From assembly GCF_020382885.2 (NCBI RefSeq), contig NC_058498.1:21047001-21111000 (forward strand): a stretch of 64,000 bases of DNA. The letters are read 5' to 3'. A program made the position numbers and the translations under genes. The notes beneath the pieces are model-generated. The model saw nothing but the letters and a program-made list of their open reading frames with translations. It was not told where the DNA came from and made no database searches. The stretch is from Scatophagus argus (taxonomy: Eukaryota; Chordata; Actinopteri; Scatophagidae). Below are positions 1 through 15,100 of the stretch, in pieces; within the stretch, counting starts at the first letter, position 1, and the number at the start of each line of letters is the position of its first letter.

Positions 1-175
1 AAAGCGCACTGCACATGGGAGTGGTCCCATGGCCATTTTAATGCAAAGCTTGGACACAGATTGTGGTGTCTGTATTCACAAGTTTAGCCTCTCATTTGTT
101 TGAAATCCACACAAACATGGATACTATTTTTCCTGTCGTGCTGTTGCTGCTGTTACATCTTCCTGTCTCTCGCAG

Positions 176-3100
176 CACATCCCCTCACCGTGGGAACTGC
201 CGACCCATAAGATTTGAACCTCCAATGTTGGACTTTCACGAACAGTGAGTTGAATTTGCTCTCACATAATTTATTTGCTTTCATGCAGACCTTTTTTTTA
301 ATTACAATTCACTTTGTTTGAGACATTTACTGTTTCTTTGTTTGATTTTTAAGTTGCTTTTTCCTTGACATGAGATATAAAATTTATTTACTGGAAATGG
401 GTTTTATTCAAATACAATGAAACGCATCCTCCTATTGGATATTAAAAACTCTGTGGATAGTTTAAACACTGGTGCTCAGTCAGTAGCTCTATTTAATACA
501 CAAAGTGGCCTCAGCCTGTCAACTGTGAATGGATTGCTGAGCTAGCACTTAATGCACTTGGCAAAACCACATTCTTTAACTCCTGTGACAGCACCTATCT
601 TCTCCTATGCCTGACTTAATAGATCACATTCCAATCTGGCAGGAGGTGCACGCCCATGTTGTATGACCCAGCTTCCGGTGTAGCCCACCTTGCCAGGGTG
701 CAGTGTGCAAACGATTCAGTAGCTCTCAGAGAGAGCAGTGCACTCTGATACCACCACACACCAAAAGACCCAGCTGTCCTCCCTTGTCCTTATTCCTCTA
801 TAAACAGTCCACTTATCAGCTGTGAATGTTCTGAGGGCATGAAAACAAAACCATGAGAAAATTCTCACCATATCTCTAATACACTGGGGGCAAAGACAGG
901 TTTGGATTAAAGGTCTTAATAAATCAGCCATCATCATAGACAGAGGCTCAACTTAAACATAAGATGTCAAGAAGATGCATGTGTGTACACTTGTCTTACT
1001 TGTGTTGCTGGGACCACGCATCCTTCTTTATCCATCAGAGCACCAGGTTTACTCATTTGACCTAGAAGTCATCCATCACAGTGAACATTTAGTGGCCTTT
1101 GTTCTTTAGCCAAATTTATTCCATCATTGAGCTATTTTGCATTTGCAAGCATGGAGAGTCATAAAATCTCATCCAAGTTTCAAGTCTCTGCAAGTTGATT
1201 TTCATACCATATTGAAATGAGAAAACCCGCAGTTTGCCTGTACGGTGGGGAAATCAAAACATTGATGGTATGCTGTCGACACTGATTGGCAAGTGCAGTA
1301 TATACTATAAATGGGTTGTAACATGCACCACTTGTACGGTTCTTTATAATGAATCAACATTTTGGAGGTAACCTAGAGGAGTGTAAGCAGTGTCATTAAG
1401 CAGTGTGTTAAGTTGCTGCACAACAACAGTTGCTGGCATTTAATCCTTGTTCAGGTTTCATTACTCTTCGCTTGTCTATGCTGTCTTTGAAACATCTTTG
1501 ACATTATTGATAAATTTTTACTTTACTTTCACTAAACTTGTTTACTCTCTTTAAATCTTAATCAATTTTCAAACTTTACTACGTACTTTGTTGTTTACTT
1601 GCTCCTAAAAAGGCTTCTTTTCTTCATTTACAGGCCCGTCGGAATGCCAAAAATGGAGAAAGTTTATTTACATAATCCTAGCTCAGAACAAATTAGTTTG
1701 ATATCAATATCAGCAACAACAGCACATTTTCACGCATCCTTTTTCCAGAATAGGGTAAGTACAAGTCCCTTTAAAGTCAACCTGTGAGCACTGATTCATT
1801 TTTTTTCAGTTTTCAAACCAAATGTAATACTTTTTAAATAAGAACTTTGCTGATCATTCACGCTTACCTTGAGCTTTGGTCACATCAGCCATGTGACCAA
1901 AGCTCAGTGATCTCTGGTGCTGATCTCACCATGTTAAGTGATTACCATGCCCCATGAGCCATTTTTAAAGAATAATCAATGTGACAAGTTGCAATAGTTG
2001 AGACATTGATCAGTCAGTAAACATTGTGTGTCCTCCTGTCTCTCAGGTGGCAATCGCTTTCTTTGTTTGCTTTGAACTCGGTCAGGAAGCCTCTTCAGAC
2101 ACTAGTAGCAAGAATAGACAGGAAGGTGGGAAGTCCTGATGGCAGGTCACATGTGTCATGAGAATATGTGACCACGCAAGATATCTCTGGAGGGGACTGT
2201 AGTGTCTAACTGTTTGTTTTTTGTTTTTTTAAATAGAGAGACAGTGCATTGAAATACACAGTAAACAAGACCAGGAAAAGCATGCAGGAATTTAATCAAG
2301 TTTTGGTTTGCAGTCTTTAATCGTGACACTCACTCTTTATTGGCAAAATATTGAAATAGAATCTTAAACCCACAGGATGCAGAGTCCCGAGAGGATGTGT
2401 CCAAAATAACTGAAATGCTCTGTGAGAAAGATAAACTAACACTTTGTCTCAATGTGTATGGGAAAAGTCATTAAAGTTGACCTCTTGCAGCCCATCCAGG
2501 CATTTGTTTGTTCCATGTCCCGTTTGGACTCCTAATTTCCAGTTGTTGTTGCCAGGTATTGATGTATAATTTAGAATGTGAAGCTTGTTACACAATAATA
2601 AGCCCATGTTGTGAAAAGGTGGACTGTGAAGTGTAACAAACCAAATGAGAGTCCACCTTGACTCCTTGACTTGTTTGGGATGAAGAAATATTATATTAGT
2701 TTTTAACAGCTACTCGGACATTTTCTATTATGATCTCATACTGTTACGAACACACAATAAAAGACAAACAAACATGGTCTGACCTGTCACCATGAATATT
2801 ATAACTGTGATGTGACCAGCTGCTCCCAGCTCTGTGCAGGAGAATGATGTAAGCAGCACAGCTACGTAACCAGTGTCCAGTGTTTGTCTGTAGTTCAAAG
2901 TTTGTCCAACTCTGATGGTTCTTAACACTGTACATTATAATGTGAAAGCAGTCACATATTGACCAGTGAACACAAGCAGCAGATGTCCACCTACACAACA
3001 CAACACATTCCCATGTCAGAAGTTAAAAGGCTAAATAGATAGCCAGTCAGAGCACATCCTTGTTGCTGTACTCATGAGGTTAGCAGCATAAAGAATCTGT

Positions 3101-6100
3101 GTTTTTCTTATTTGTAGGCAGTAAAGTGATGCCTTTCATGTTTTCATACTGTACTGCACGTGAAAACTTGCTTTAAAGGAAAGACAGATTCTTTCGCTTC
3201 AGGAACAGTGGCTGCTCACTTAAACATTTTGTTTAAGCAATGCCAGAGCACTGTGTAATTTTAGCCTTCTTTATTTAGCCTATATAATCTATTGCCCTAA
3301 GACACTGATTTTCTAAATTAGGTTGTCTAGGTGAGGATGTTTTTTAGTTATTAGTTTTCAGATACTTTGCTGATTAGCTAACATAACATGCAGTTTTAGT
3401 TTAGGGCATAATGTGCATTTAAGTGGTGAATCTAGCAGCAGTTTTAACTTCTGGACATGACAGGTTGTTTAAGCAATGCCAGAGCACTGTGTAATTTTAG
3501 CCTTCTTTATTTAGCCTATATAATCTATTGCCCTAAGACACTGATTTTCTAAATTAGGTTGTCTAGGTGAGGATGTTTTTTTAGTTATTAGTTTTCAGAT
3601 ACTTTGCTGATTAGCTAACATGACATGCAGTTTTAGTTTAGGGCATAATGTGCATTTAAGTGGTGAATCTAGCAGCAGTTTTAACTTCTGGACATGACAG
3701 TCTGGTTCACAAAGGCTTTTTAATTGGGAAAGGAAGTCAGCGCAGTACAACCTGAGGCCTCTAGTCCTCTGTCATGGGATATGTTTGTATAAAGGCTTTC
3801 TACATTAAGACAAACCACATCTTCAGGGAGTTCTTTATTTTATGGATTTTGTTGCATTTGGCATCATTACTGTACTTCAGATAGAAGATTTTGGATGTAT
3901 AGTTTTATGTGGTAATACGTAAAAGTAATTTGATTAGGTGAGCCTGTCTCAAGGTTCCAGGTATGAATCTCTATTTTTGGCAATTTTAAAAACAGTGTTT
4001 CCAGTTGTTTGCGGACTTATGGTTGGATATCCAGTTTGGGTGTGCTGGGATCCAAACTGCTCGAATTGTTCTTTCTCTAAGAGCCAGTTTATCATCATGT
4101 GGAGGGTTTTCATTAAAATTTTTAATGAAATGCATTTGAGATAACTTTATACATCTGATGAATGGCTTGTATCACTTGCTGTTTATTTATTTCGCCCTCT
4201 TATTTTACTGATGGTTTTCTGTGGTTTGGCTTGTCTGTAATTATACCCGGATTCTTCTATGCACCCTTGCCCATATATGGTTGGGCACTACATTTCCCAG
4301 ATATTACTGCTGTGGTCACATGTTCCAATGGCACATGTTTTGCATTAGACCTTAACAATTGATTTTGTTAACCTTATTGTTTTGTAGGGGCGTGGAGCTT
4401 CTCTATTTTGTGTGTGCATTGCATCACGGGACACTTGCAAACTGATATTTTTTAAGTGTCTGGGAAATTTAAAATTACTAGTTGTTTCACTTTTATTGTG
4501 AAAGGTTCTTTAAAAGTTCTTTAAAACCTACGAATGAAACTCAGCAATTAATGAACTTTATGTTTATAAAGTTAACTTCAGTCTTCATTTTAAATGTGTT
4601 TTTTGGGGAAAATTTTTATGCATCAAGTTTTTACCAAACTACAACTCAAAACCAGCGTGTAACCAGTGACCACTAATACAAACTATGGCCTGATCAGAAT
4701 TTATCAGGACACACTCGACTAGCCTTTCACAATGTGATGTATGGGTGAATGTGGTGTTTTCTTCTTCAGCAGAAACCCCGCACCCACCCAAGACTGCTGC
4801 ACATTGTGTGAGAAAATGCTCAAATTAGGAACTTTGGGTTTAAAAGCATTAGAGTCAAATGGGAAGTCAGAAAAACAGAAAGCCACCAGCAAATGCCTTC
4901 TTATTTTGTTTCGTATTGTTCATACTTTTTTTGCCAGTATGGACATGAAATAGATCTTAAATTGTGTTCTTAAAAAGGTCTTCAAAGGTCTTAATTTGAA
5001 CTTGTCGAAACGTGCAAAAACCCTGTTAGAATTTCATTGCGATTATCTTGCTAAAATCTCTCTGAACATTGTTCTTTGCCTGTCCTGGTGCCAAATTCCC
5101 AAAGCAAGGCCTTGATAAAAATGTTGATATCTAACTTGATTTGGCTCAGAGCAGTAACTTTAATGAGGGGGTAAAGCACAGAGCTCTTTGTAGTAAAGAT
5201 GCAAAAAACAGCTGCTTTGTTGTCTCTCTCAGTGAATGTAAACAGGATTCTAAGTAGGACTAGAGTTAGTGCATTAACAGCACAAAAGAGGTTTATGTAT
5301 TTTATAGTGTTGTATAGTTTAATAATGCTATAAGCTAACATGGAAAGCTGATTTCATCTTCTTCATGCAGAGAAAGAGGAAGTAGATTGTTGGCATATAA
5401 ATGCAGGATATGTCCACCGCTGAAACCAAACTTACACCCACTGTATGTAGTTTGAAAATGTCATACCTTAAGTATCACTTCCTGCTTGAATTACTTGCTT
5501 TAATAAACAAATAATTCTCCAGTTCGAGTGTATGTCCCCTATTCTACTTTATCTGTGTGCTACTGCTCATCACGAAGCCTTTATCTGGTGAGCAGTGTAT
5601 TTGTCCCATTGAAGCAGATGTTAAAGGTGTTTCCTAAATTCCTCTGTCCTTTTACTCCTGCCACTATCAGCGTTTATGATAACCTCTGAACGTTCTGCAG
5701 GAGCAAAGATGGTACAAGAGGATCTGTTCTGTTCTGTGCTGTTACAATAGTGTACAATCAACAAGATATTCTGTTTCTTAGCTGTTTGTGTAGATTGTAT
5801 GTGTTACTTCTAAATTTTCTTAGGGGAATCAAAGGCAGAAACCACGGAACAGTCACTATTTGCAACCACAGTCACCACCAAAATGCTAAAGTTAGAGTGT
5901 AGCTGCAATGTCTTTGTAGAAGCAGACCTTTAAGTCCAGGAGTTGTGGGAGGGAGTGTTTCAGATCTTTCAGGTTATTAGCTGTTTAAGCGTCAGTACAT
6001 GTAAACAACTGTGAGAAGCTGTATTCTGTCAAAGTGTTTGCTGTACTGTATTATCCTCATGTATGTTGTTTCTTTTCCATTTGTTCTTCCAACAGATAAT

Positions 6101-9100
6101 TCCTCCAGGAGGGAACACGTCATTTGATGTCGTGTTTTTAGCTCGAGTAGTTGGGAATGTAGAAAACACTTTATTTATTAATACATCACATCATGGAGTG
6201 TTCACATACCAGGTAGTAACCAAAATAAAATTCATTTTTTATGAATTGAGTGATTATTTGCTAATTTGGCTCTTCCATCTCTGTCCTGAAGGTTTTTGGG
6301 GTTGGAATCCCAAATCCATATAGATTGCGGCCCTTCATCGGAGCGCGAGTCCCAGTGAACAGCAGCTTCTCACCTCTAATACATATCCACAACCCGTACA
6401 GTGAACCACTGCAGGTAATTACAGTAATCAGGATAGCGAATGGCTAAATTTGCATGTGTTTGACTTAGTTCTGCATGGACCAGCTGATGAATGTTGATGG
6501 ATTAATACGACATGTATTGGGTGTGTTTGTTTTTCTGCGTATTAACCCAGGTTGTTGAGATGTACTCCAGTGGTGGGGATCTGCATCTAGAGCTTCCCAC
6601 AGGTCAACAAGGAGGCACTGGAAAATTATGGGTTAGTTTCACGTCTCAGTGTTAACGTCAGCCATTTTGATTTGAAGATGGCCGATAATGGCGGTCAAGA
6701 GTTGAATCACTGTCACCCATGCTGCTCTTCTCCCTCCAGGAGATTCCCCCTTTTGAGACAAAAGGGGTGATGAGAGCCAGCTTCTCGTCGAGAGATGTAG
6801 ACAACCACACGGCTTTCATCCGAATCAAGACCAATGCCCCCAATGAGGACCAGTTCATCATCCTCCCTGTGGAGGTGGAGGTCACATCAGGTGTGCTACC
6901 AATCCCAATTAAATGAATACATTTAATTTAATACTCGGTGTCCTTTTTACCTTGTCAGATAAATGTCTTTCCTCTTTTTGTGCAGCCCCTGGTATCTACT
7001 CCTCCACAGAGATGCTTGACTTTGGTACACTGCGGTCACAAGGTATGAAAAAATAACTATCTTGCAGTTTTGCGCTCTTTCCCTGAACTTCTTTTCTCAC
7101 TCCTCCACTATTTTCCTTTCCCTTTACTTTACAGATCGGCCCAAACTGCTGAATCTACACCTTTTAAATTCAGGAACAAAAGATGTCCCAATTACAGTAG
7201 GTATCCTCAGTGGCCTTTTTAAATCCTTAAATGCTTATCTGAGCCTTATGTAACCCTGTCTTTTAATTATGCACAGAGTGTACGTACAACACCATCCAAT
7301 GAGGCAGTCACAATAGATTTCAAAGCAGTCACACTGAAGGCTGGAGAGAGCAGATATACCAAAGTTGCAAGTATTAGTTTTGATGGTAAGTAATGTTTTT
7401 TTTCATGTGCTAGTATTTCACATTTACAGTCTATTGTAACATCCTGCACTGAATCCAGGATATGATGCAGACACAAGTTAACCAAAAATATAAGGGGAAT
7501 GTATAAAAATACATTGTACTGCATTGTACTTCAGATGAAGCTAGATTTTGCATATGCTCATTTCTGTTGTTTTTTTTTATGTGTGCTATGGTGAAAAACT
7601 AATCACAATAGCTGTCAATATCTTTTACATTTTATGTGTGTCTTATAATACATATCGATAGTTGATTAGTAATGATTTGGACATTCTTGACTTTTTACAT
7701 CATGTCCTCATTACTCTTTTTGGCTGGGTATCACACATCTTCCTCTCATGGTGTCTTGTATCCCTTTGCAGCATACTTATCCACTGTTTCAATCTTTTTT
7801 CAATGCAGCCTCAAAAGCAAGAAGACCTTACCAGTTCTCTGGTAAAATAACTGTTAAAGCAAAAGAAAAGAGTTACTCCAAGCTTGAAATCCCATACCAG
7901 GCAGAAGTTTTAGAAGGGTGAGTTGTCTTGTGGACGTACATGGAGAGTGAGTGGCTTGTTGTATGATACTGACGACAAATACTATAAGAGTTTTGGTTTC
8001 TCTGGTTTGTCGTCTCTTCTGGCAGCTATCTGGGCTTTGACCACACAGCTACACTGTTTCACATCCGGGACAGCCCTGTCGACCCAGTGGACAGACCCAT
8101 CTTCCTCACAAATGCCTTCAGCTTCTCAATCCGCATACACAATGTGTCTCTGCCAGAGGAGGCCAAAACCATGTTTAACGTGAGTGTTAACAGAGGTCAC
8201 TCACATTGTTAAGTGTGGTTTATGTGTATCAATGCGACATCATCTTTTCGCTTTCTTTTTTAGGTGCAGAACTTCAGTTCACCCATCATTATTCCCCCAC
8301 ATGAGTCACGTTACATCTTCTCCCTCCTCTTCCGGCCAGTCCGACCCTCCATCCATATAGACAGCAACATCCTGCTCATCACAAATGCATCAAAGTTTCA
8401 CCTGCCTGTCAGGGCCTACACAGGCTTCTTGGAGGTACACGCTGGACATACAGTTTATTTAGGGACAAATAACACTTTTTAAGTCATATAGTTACAATTA
8501 AAGTAATTCTCTTGTTCATTACATTGTAAGTCTGTATTCTTCAAACAAGCTGGCTGGTTAACTGCATAACAGATCTTCTTCCTGATTTATTCATATGGTG
8601 ATATTTTTGCACCAAACATAACCAAAGAACCCGAATAATACCTTTTAAAAAAATGCATATACTGTTAACATTTGCACAATACAAGTTGAAAACACAGCAT
8701 CTTGTTAGCTTGTAGGACTTAAAGATACTCTGTGTAGACAAAAGCTGAGAAATAGCTGCATATTGTCTGTATAGTGTATTTCTCTATCTGACCGTTTTTT
8801 ACTATTAATATTTATACTGAAATTAGTATGATGAACGAATTCACAATTTAATACATTTACATTTTTTATATAAATGTTGGTTAAAGGTAGCTGAATATGA
8901 AATAAAGTGACATTTTGAGATGATTTGGAGATTACATTAATTTCAGAACAAATTCATAATATTAACTGCTAACAGCTCATTAGCGGTCATGGCTATTCTA
9001 GACCGTAATTCATGAAAATAGACATGAAATATTGCGTTCCCTTCAAGTTACTCAACAGTACAAGGAGAAGAAAAGCCAGCACGTAGCTCACATGCAGTAA

Positions 9101-12100
9101 CATGCACACACGACCAGCCCGGCCATCAAAACAAACAACAGAGATTGCAACACATACACAAGAAGTGAGACTCGATTCAGTTCAATTCAATTCAAATGTC
9201 TTTGCACAGCAAATAGTTGTTTGCGCTACATTAATGTTCACAATATCATATATAGAGCCGTTAGCCTAATCAAATCAAAGGTTGAGATGGCGGTAACTGC
9301 TAAAATATGCTAAGCTAGTACTTTTTTTTTCCTCTCTCTCTCTGTCATGATTGGATGTAACTGCTTCTTCGTTTCTAAATGTGTCACATCCTGAAGATGG
9401 GTATAAGATGAGGCTGGCTATAGCAGCTTCACCAGCTGCCTGTCACTTCAGCTGTCTAGCTGTCTGTTTCTGTGACAGAGTGCAGGAAGTGTGGTGGTGG
9501 CTTCTAGAGGCCACAGCCTAGCTAGTTATTGCAACAACCACGCAACCAGAGTGCTTTTACTGCAGTCTGCCATGTTTTTTAGTTCTATATATTCTGTTAT
9601 ATATTCAAATTTACAAAGCTGTTTCACAGAAACTATACATAATTATGGAATTTGATTCAGTATAGTAAAACAGATATCAAGAATTAAGATTTAGGTCTTA
9701 AATAAATTTTAAGCAAATGAGTAGTTACAGTTTTTCACCTTTGACTGTCTGTAATGTGGTGTTTGTTCTGTGTCGCCTGGTGTGCACAGCCACTGGTCCT
9801 GCCTCCCAGTCTGAAGGAGAACCTTATGGACTTTGGTGTTCGCAGTGCAACACACACCAGCAGCATCATATTTGTGGTGGTTAACAGTAATCCCATAGAG
9901 GTGAGTTCAGACAGTATACTACCCTTATTTACATAATACAAATGAAGCTGTAGCTGATTATGCAACAAGTGTCAGAGTTTCTAGGAGGAAATTTGGAAAA
10001 ATTTGTGTGAAAAAAAACATTGACATTGGTGATTGTTCATTGCCCAATACATTGCAAGGTCCATTGTGTAAGGTTCTTGCACGTGGTCTATTGAATATGC
10101 TGACCTGTGCTTTCAAATATTTTCACTACAGCTGTTTAACAGTTGCAACACAAGCTTTTGTGCAACGCATTCATATCCGCAGTGGTAGCTGATAAATTGT
10201 TTGAGCAATTTTAAATACGGTCACACTTTGTTCGGTGTCCTTTGAGTCCCTGTCATACTGCTCTCTGTCCTCCAGCTGGAGATCAAGTCCTGGCTGGTCA
10301 CAGGAGAAAGTCTGTCCATGGAACTGCTGAAGACAGAGAAAGGAAACACAACTGTGGCCCTGAGTCGCCTACGAGAGCTACAGAACACTTCAGCCTCCAA
10401 TCACAGAACAGTAAGACATCCACAGTGTCATTCCCAAGTTGCTTTTGGCTTTATGCCCCAATCACATTAAATTTTGTTAAAAAAAAACAAGCAAGAACCC
10501 AAACTCCATCACTGAAGGTAATGGACAGTCATGTCACCAATCCAGCCCAGCAGGTAGTCCCACCTTCATGAAACTTCTCATGTTAGGTTTCTGTTAAGAC
10601 TGTGTCACTTGAGCCTCATTTCAACATCTTTGTTCATTGTTGGTCATTTCTATAATAAAGTGAATTCAAAAAGCAGTTTTAAGTATACATATGGGACTCA
10701 TGTCTTTCAAAAGCAAAAGAGGAAACGCTGAAGTTATGCTCAACCTTTGTAGATATATTCGACTTCTCTCAGCACTGACAAAAAATTGAAAGCTGTTGAA
10801 CTGAACAGCGATCCTTTCATCTTTGCCTACTTAAAAAATGCAAGCACTCTTAATGAAGTCTTATCTCTCCTCATGGAGAGTTTTTCTAAATTATGTGTGT
10901 GAGAGCAAAAGGATTATGGCTTCTCACAGGAAAGGAGGATGCTCTGCTTTAAGGTCTCTGCACACCGAAGGTCATCCTGGCCTGACAGCTGACCTGCACT
11001 CTTAAGAGAGAGAATAAGAGCATGAATTTCCATTACAGACACACAATCGAGTTCTGTTTTTTTGCCCTGGAAAACTCATGAAATAGTGTCCAACAGCACT
11101 TATTTTGAAACTTCAAAATTGATGAGTCATTTTAATTGGCTTCTTTGTGAGACAGCTATCTTGCCAATGATGTGCTCATGCAAATATTTTCCTGAAGGAA
11201 TTAATGTTACTATTAATAGCTCGTAGTTACTGTGATGCAGACTCAGCTGTCCTACTCAGTTTGTAATGGTTTTCTTTCAGTGTTTTAATTATTGTTTAAG
11301 ATCTTATGTCATAGCTCAATTCAGTAATCAGTGCACTCACTTTATGTATTTAGATGAAGACTTTATGTCTCACCAGGTACAACTTTGTTCTTCCTAGCAA
11401 AATGAATTCTCTGTATCAGAAAGTTAAACACCAATCATTTAAAAATGTGATTTTAATATTTAGAATGCCATAAGAATTTCTGTTATTTTGACCAAGCAAA
11501 AGGCATTTTCTGTCATGTCAGTTTTGCTCTAGTATGTAAAAACAGAATCTCATGATGTCAAAACCACTTGAAGATCACAGATAGACCCTTTTTCTTAAAT
11601 GCCCGAAATTGATGAAACTTTAGAATATACATTACAGCTAACTGCATCCTCATGTGAAAGTAATTTTGCATTAAAGAAAAAGAAGAAAAAGAAAGACTAA
11701 CTCACGTATTTCTGTTTTGTTTTTTTTTTTTTAACCAAGGTGATATTAGCATCTGGCTATTATGCAGCCTTCAGAGTGACACTTGTGGCCAAGGCGCTGG
11801 AAGGCGTGTATGATGGAGCCATACACTTAACTACAGATTATGAGGTAAGTAGCCAGTCAGGTCAGCTGTTTATGTCAGCTGAACAACCAGCATCCAATCG
11901 ATTTGTGACGTGATTTGTTTTTTTTTTCTTGTTTCCCTCAGATATTAACCATCCCAGTGAAAGCTGTAATCGCAGTGGGTACATTAAGCAGCTCTCCCAA
12001 ACACATCATTTTACCACCTTCATTTCCAGTAAGTGTGCATTAATATTGACTCGCATGTAACATGTCACACCTGTCCTGTACAGGCAAGAGATGAGATCAT

Positions 12101-15100
12101 CTGCACAGGCCTACTTCCCTGTTAAATGCCTGAGGTGTTAAAGCTCTTCACATTTCTGTGTGTGTGTTTCTTCAGGGGAAAGTTGTTCATCAAAGCTACA
12201 GCATACAGAGCTCTTTTACACAAAAAGTGAGGTTACAGCAGATTCGATCGCTGACAGAAGACATACGTTTCTATTACAAACGACTTCGCAACAACAAAGA
12301 TGAGCTGGAGCCGAGACGTAAATCTAAGGTAACCCCATCATCTCAACGAGCATCATTCGTAAGCCGTATATATCTTTATAAACATAAACTTATTTTTTTT
12401 CCTCCATCTTTTTCAGGTGGCAAATATTTATTTTGACGCCAGCTTACAGTGTGGTGATCACTGTTATGTGGGCCTGCCATTTGTGCTTAAATGTAAGGTG
12501 TTTTTTTGTTTGTTTTTTTTAAGTGTGTGTAATGTTTAAATCTTACAAAACAAGAGTCAGAGCTAAATTATTTTTTTTTTATCTTTCGTAGCTGAGTCCA
12601 AGCCTCATGGGCTGGCTTTGCAGGAGGATATCTGGGACGCTGATGTTGACCTCCACCAGAAACTCCTCAGACGATGGAAAGAGCTAAAAGAACGCTCAGG
12701 CCACAAGTAAGCACCTTAGGCGTCAGGATTCACTGGTTCACTGAGCTTTGATTATTAGATTTTGTTGTTAAATTAGTTGCTCCACCCACGTGGGTTATTG
12801 AAAGAATATCACAAGTGTTTTCTTTCCTTACTAAAGGACTGAAGCTGTCTTTGAAGTCAACACAGACCTTCAGAAAAACGTGCAAGCTAAAGTGACAGCA
12901 CAGATGACCTGGCCTTCAGTGGTTAACTCCTCACAGCGAATTATGTTCCCTCTAACCAATACAAACAGCTCCTCTGTGAGTAGAAACAATCCACCTCTTG
13001 TCACTGCATGTGCACACACACACATGCGGGGATGTTTTAAGTGGTTCTTAAATGTTCTGTGTGTGAAATGGAGGGGGGCATCTTTCTGTATCTCTGCAGG
13101 ATCAGGAGGTGATTTTGCAAAATCCTGCTGACGTACTTGTCTATGTCCAAGTTCTCCCTTTGGCCCTGTTACCCAACCCCTCAGTGTTTTCTGGAAAGCT
13201 GGCCGACCGGTAAGAAATCTCCACAAGCCCCGGCATGCTCTTGTTTACCCCCCCCCTCATCTCTCTCTGACAATGATCTTTTCTGATTTTATTCCCCAGG
13301 TTGCCTTTAGGAAATTTGTCAAACATCAACATTGACACAAATACCTTAGAGTTTCAGGTTCACAGAAATCAAGTGAGTGAATCAAGAGTAATAAAGTTCA
13401 CCATTATTCAGGTTTTCAGAGAATCAGCTGGTTGGCACGTAGTTGCATTGTTAATTGCAGTCCTCCTGTCCATGACGGAGGCAGCATGTGGAAGCTGTTT
13501 ACCTCTAACAGGCCCTCTGTGTGTTTGGCAGACATCCTTAACAAAGAGCAGTACAGGGTTCATAGAGGGATCGACCAGACCCTTTGTGTACAACCTCCTC
13601 CTGCTGCCCGGAGAAGTAAAGTCGTTCAACGTGAGATTCACTCCCGTCAGCAACCACAGCGTCTCCTCCCTCCTCATAGTCAGGTAACATCAGAACTAAC
13701 CAAACAATCCCTTTACAAAATATGCGTTTCTCTCCTGAAACTGTGCACTTCATCGTGAATCTGTTTAGGAATAACCTGACTGTGATCGACACAATCCTTC
13801 TTCACGGCCGAGGTACGACCGAGAGCCTCAAAGTTGCAGGGAAGCCTCCAGGACAAGGCAGCTCGCTGAGGTTCAAGATGACTGAGGCCCTGCTGAAAGA
13901 CTGCACAGAGAGTGAGTTTTCACAGTTGAGATCAGTGTGACCGCATGCCCCATTTACACTGGGCTGTTTCAGGTGTCTCGTGTCCAGATAAAATTCAAAT
14001 GTCATTTCATACGCTTAGATTTACATTTACACTCAACCACATTTTCACTTCTTCACCGGCCCAATGACAAATTTGATTTGATCAGAGCGGCCCCATTTCA
14101 GAGGAAGAACAATGTGACACTGTGTAAAACATGAATAAAAAACATTTTTGGAATCATGGTTGTACAATTAACAGTTATTTAGTAGTTAACAGCTAAGCAA
14201 GCTAACAGCTATCCATAAGCTAATACAGGCACATAAGTGAATCACACTCTCACCCTGTTTTCTCACTTACATAGATAATGTAGCAGTTGAACAGATGAGG
14301 GACCATATGAATCACAGAGAATGACTTTAGCACTCTTATCATGTATGTAGCTGCTTCTGCAGGCGGCTTACTGATTTAGTTACACTTGGAAGAGTAAAAG
14401 TTGTAATGTATCTGGCCTTATCAAAATGTGGCCAGAGTGTGTGTGAAATCAGTCTGATTTCAGTCAGTGTTTAATGCCTCTGGGATGCAGTTACACGCAC
14501 GAACAGCCGTCTTGTCTGCACAAGACGCATGAACGGAAGTGTAAATGGAGTATCAGAGTCTGTTTTACTGTAGGTAACAGTACCAGAAAGCCTAAGCAGT
14601 ATCACAGTGACAGTGAGATTATCAGTGCCTGATGTGAACGCATAGTGAGACACATTCTGTATGCTGGATTTATGGCTAGCATCAGTATGTTCAGTGGGAC
14701 GGTATATAATTTCTGTAACACTTTTATTTTATTCTATATTATTTTCTTTCATTTTTATATACTTTTTTTACTGTTCAAATTTCTTTTCTTTATTTTTTCT
14801 ACAATTTCCCAACTTTTTTGCACATGCCTTCAATTATCACACACACAGTGATAAAATAAAACCATCCTGTTTGCCCAGGAATCTGATGATGATGATCATA
14901 AAAAAAATTCACAAAATTGTTTATACTTCCTACAGGTTTTAGAAAATGCAATGCAACAAACAGAATAACAACACACCTTTCTGTCTCCTTTGCAATAACT
15001 TCAGTGTCCATTAAATGTTATTGCTTCATTTATTTCAGAGACAAAAGTCAAGGAGCCAAACTACACTCTCAAAAGAACCTTCAGAGTGGAAAACACAGGC

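Larger units (their letters stand above)
1755..6095 (+). other. Long tmem131 intron (between visible exons 2 and 3)
   Basis: This 4.3-kb intron begins GTAAGT and ends in a pyrimidine-rich stretch plus CAG. It holds a perfect hairpin (1870-1906), a 236-bp tandem duplication (3229-3700) and a decayed DNA-transposon ORF (4741-5027). I see no coding exon in the rest. Confidence 0.8.

Noticed and set aside
117..175. An ATG followed by a leucine-rich stretch that looks like a tmem131 signal peptide
   Set aside because: The stretch is the pyrimidine-rich tract of an intron ending CTCTCGCAG at 175. Human TMEM131 has about 100 residues before the matching exon, so the true start is upstream of the window.
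7197..7210. Possible U12-type donor GTATCCTC after tmem131 exon 7135-7196
   Set aside because: Using it breaks the reading frame into the next exon. The GTAGGT four bases upstream joins in phase and reproduces the conserved sequence.
10242..10571. A 109-residue plus-strand ORF
   Set aside because: It overlaps tmem131 exon 10276-10410 in a different frame and runs through its donor; the exon's real frame reads [18 protein letters not shown].
12870..13792. Several ORFs of 80-128 residues on both strands
   Set aside because: They are shadows of, or intron read-through from, the closely spaced tmem131 exons between 12837 and 13911.
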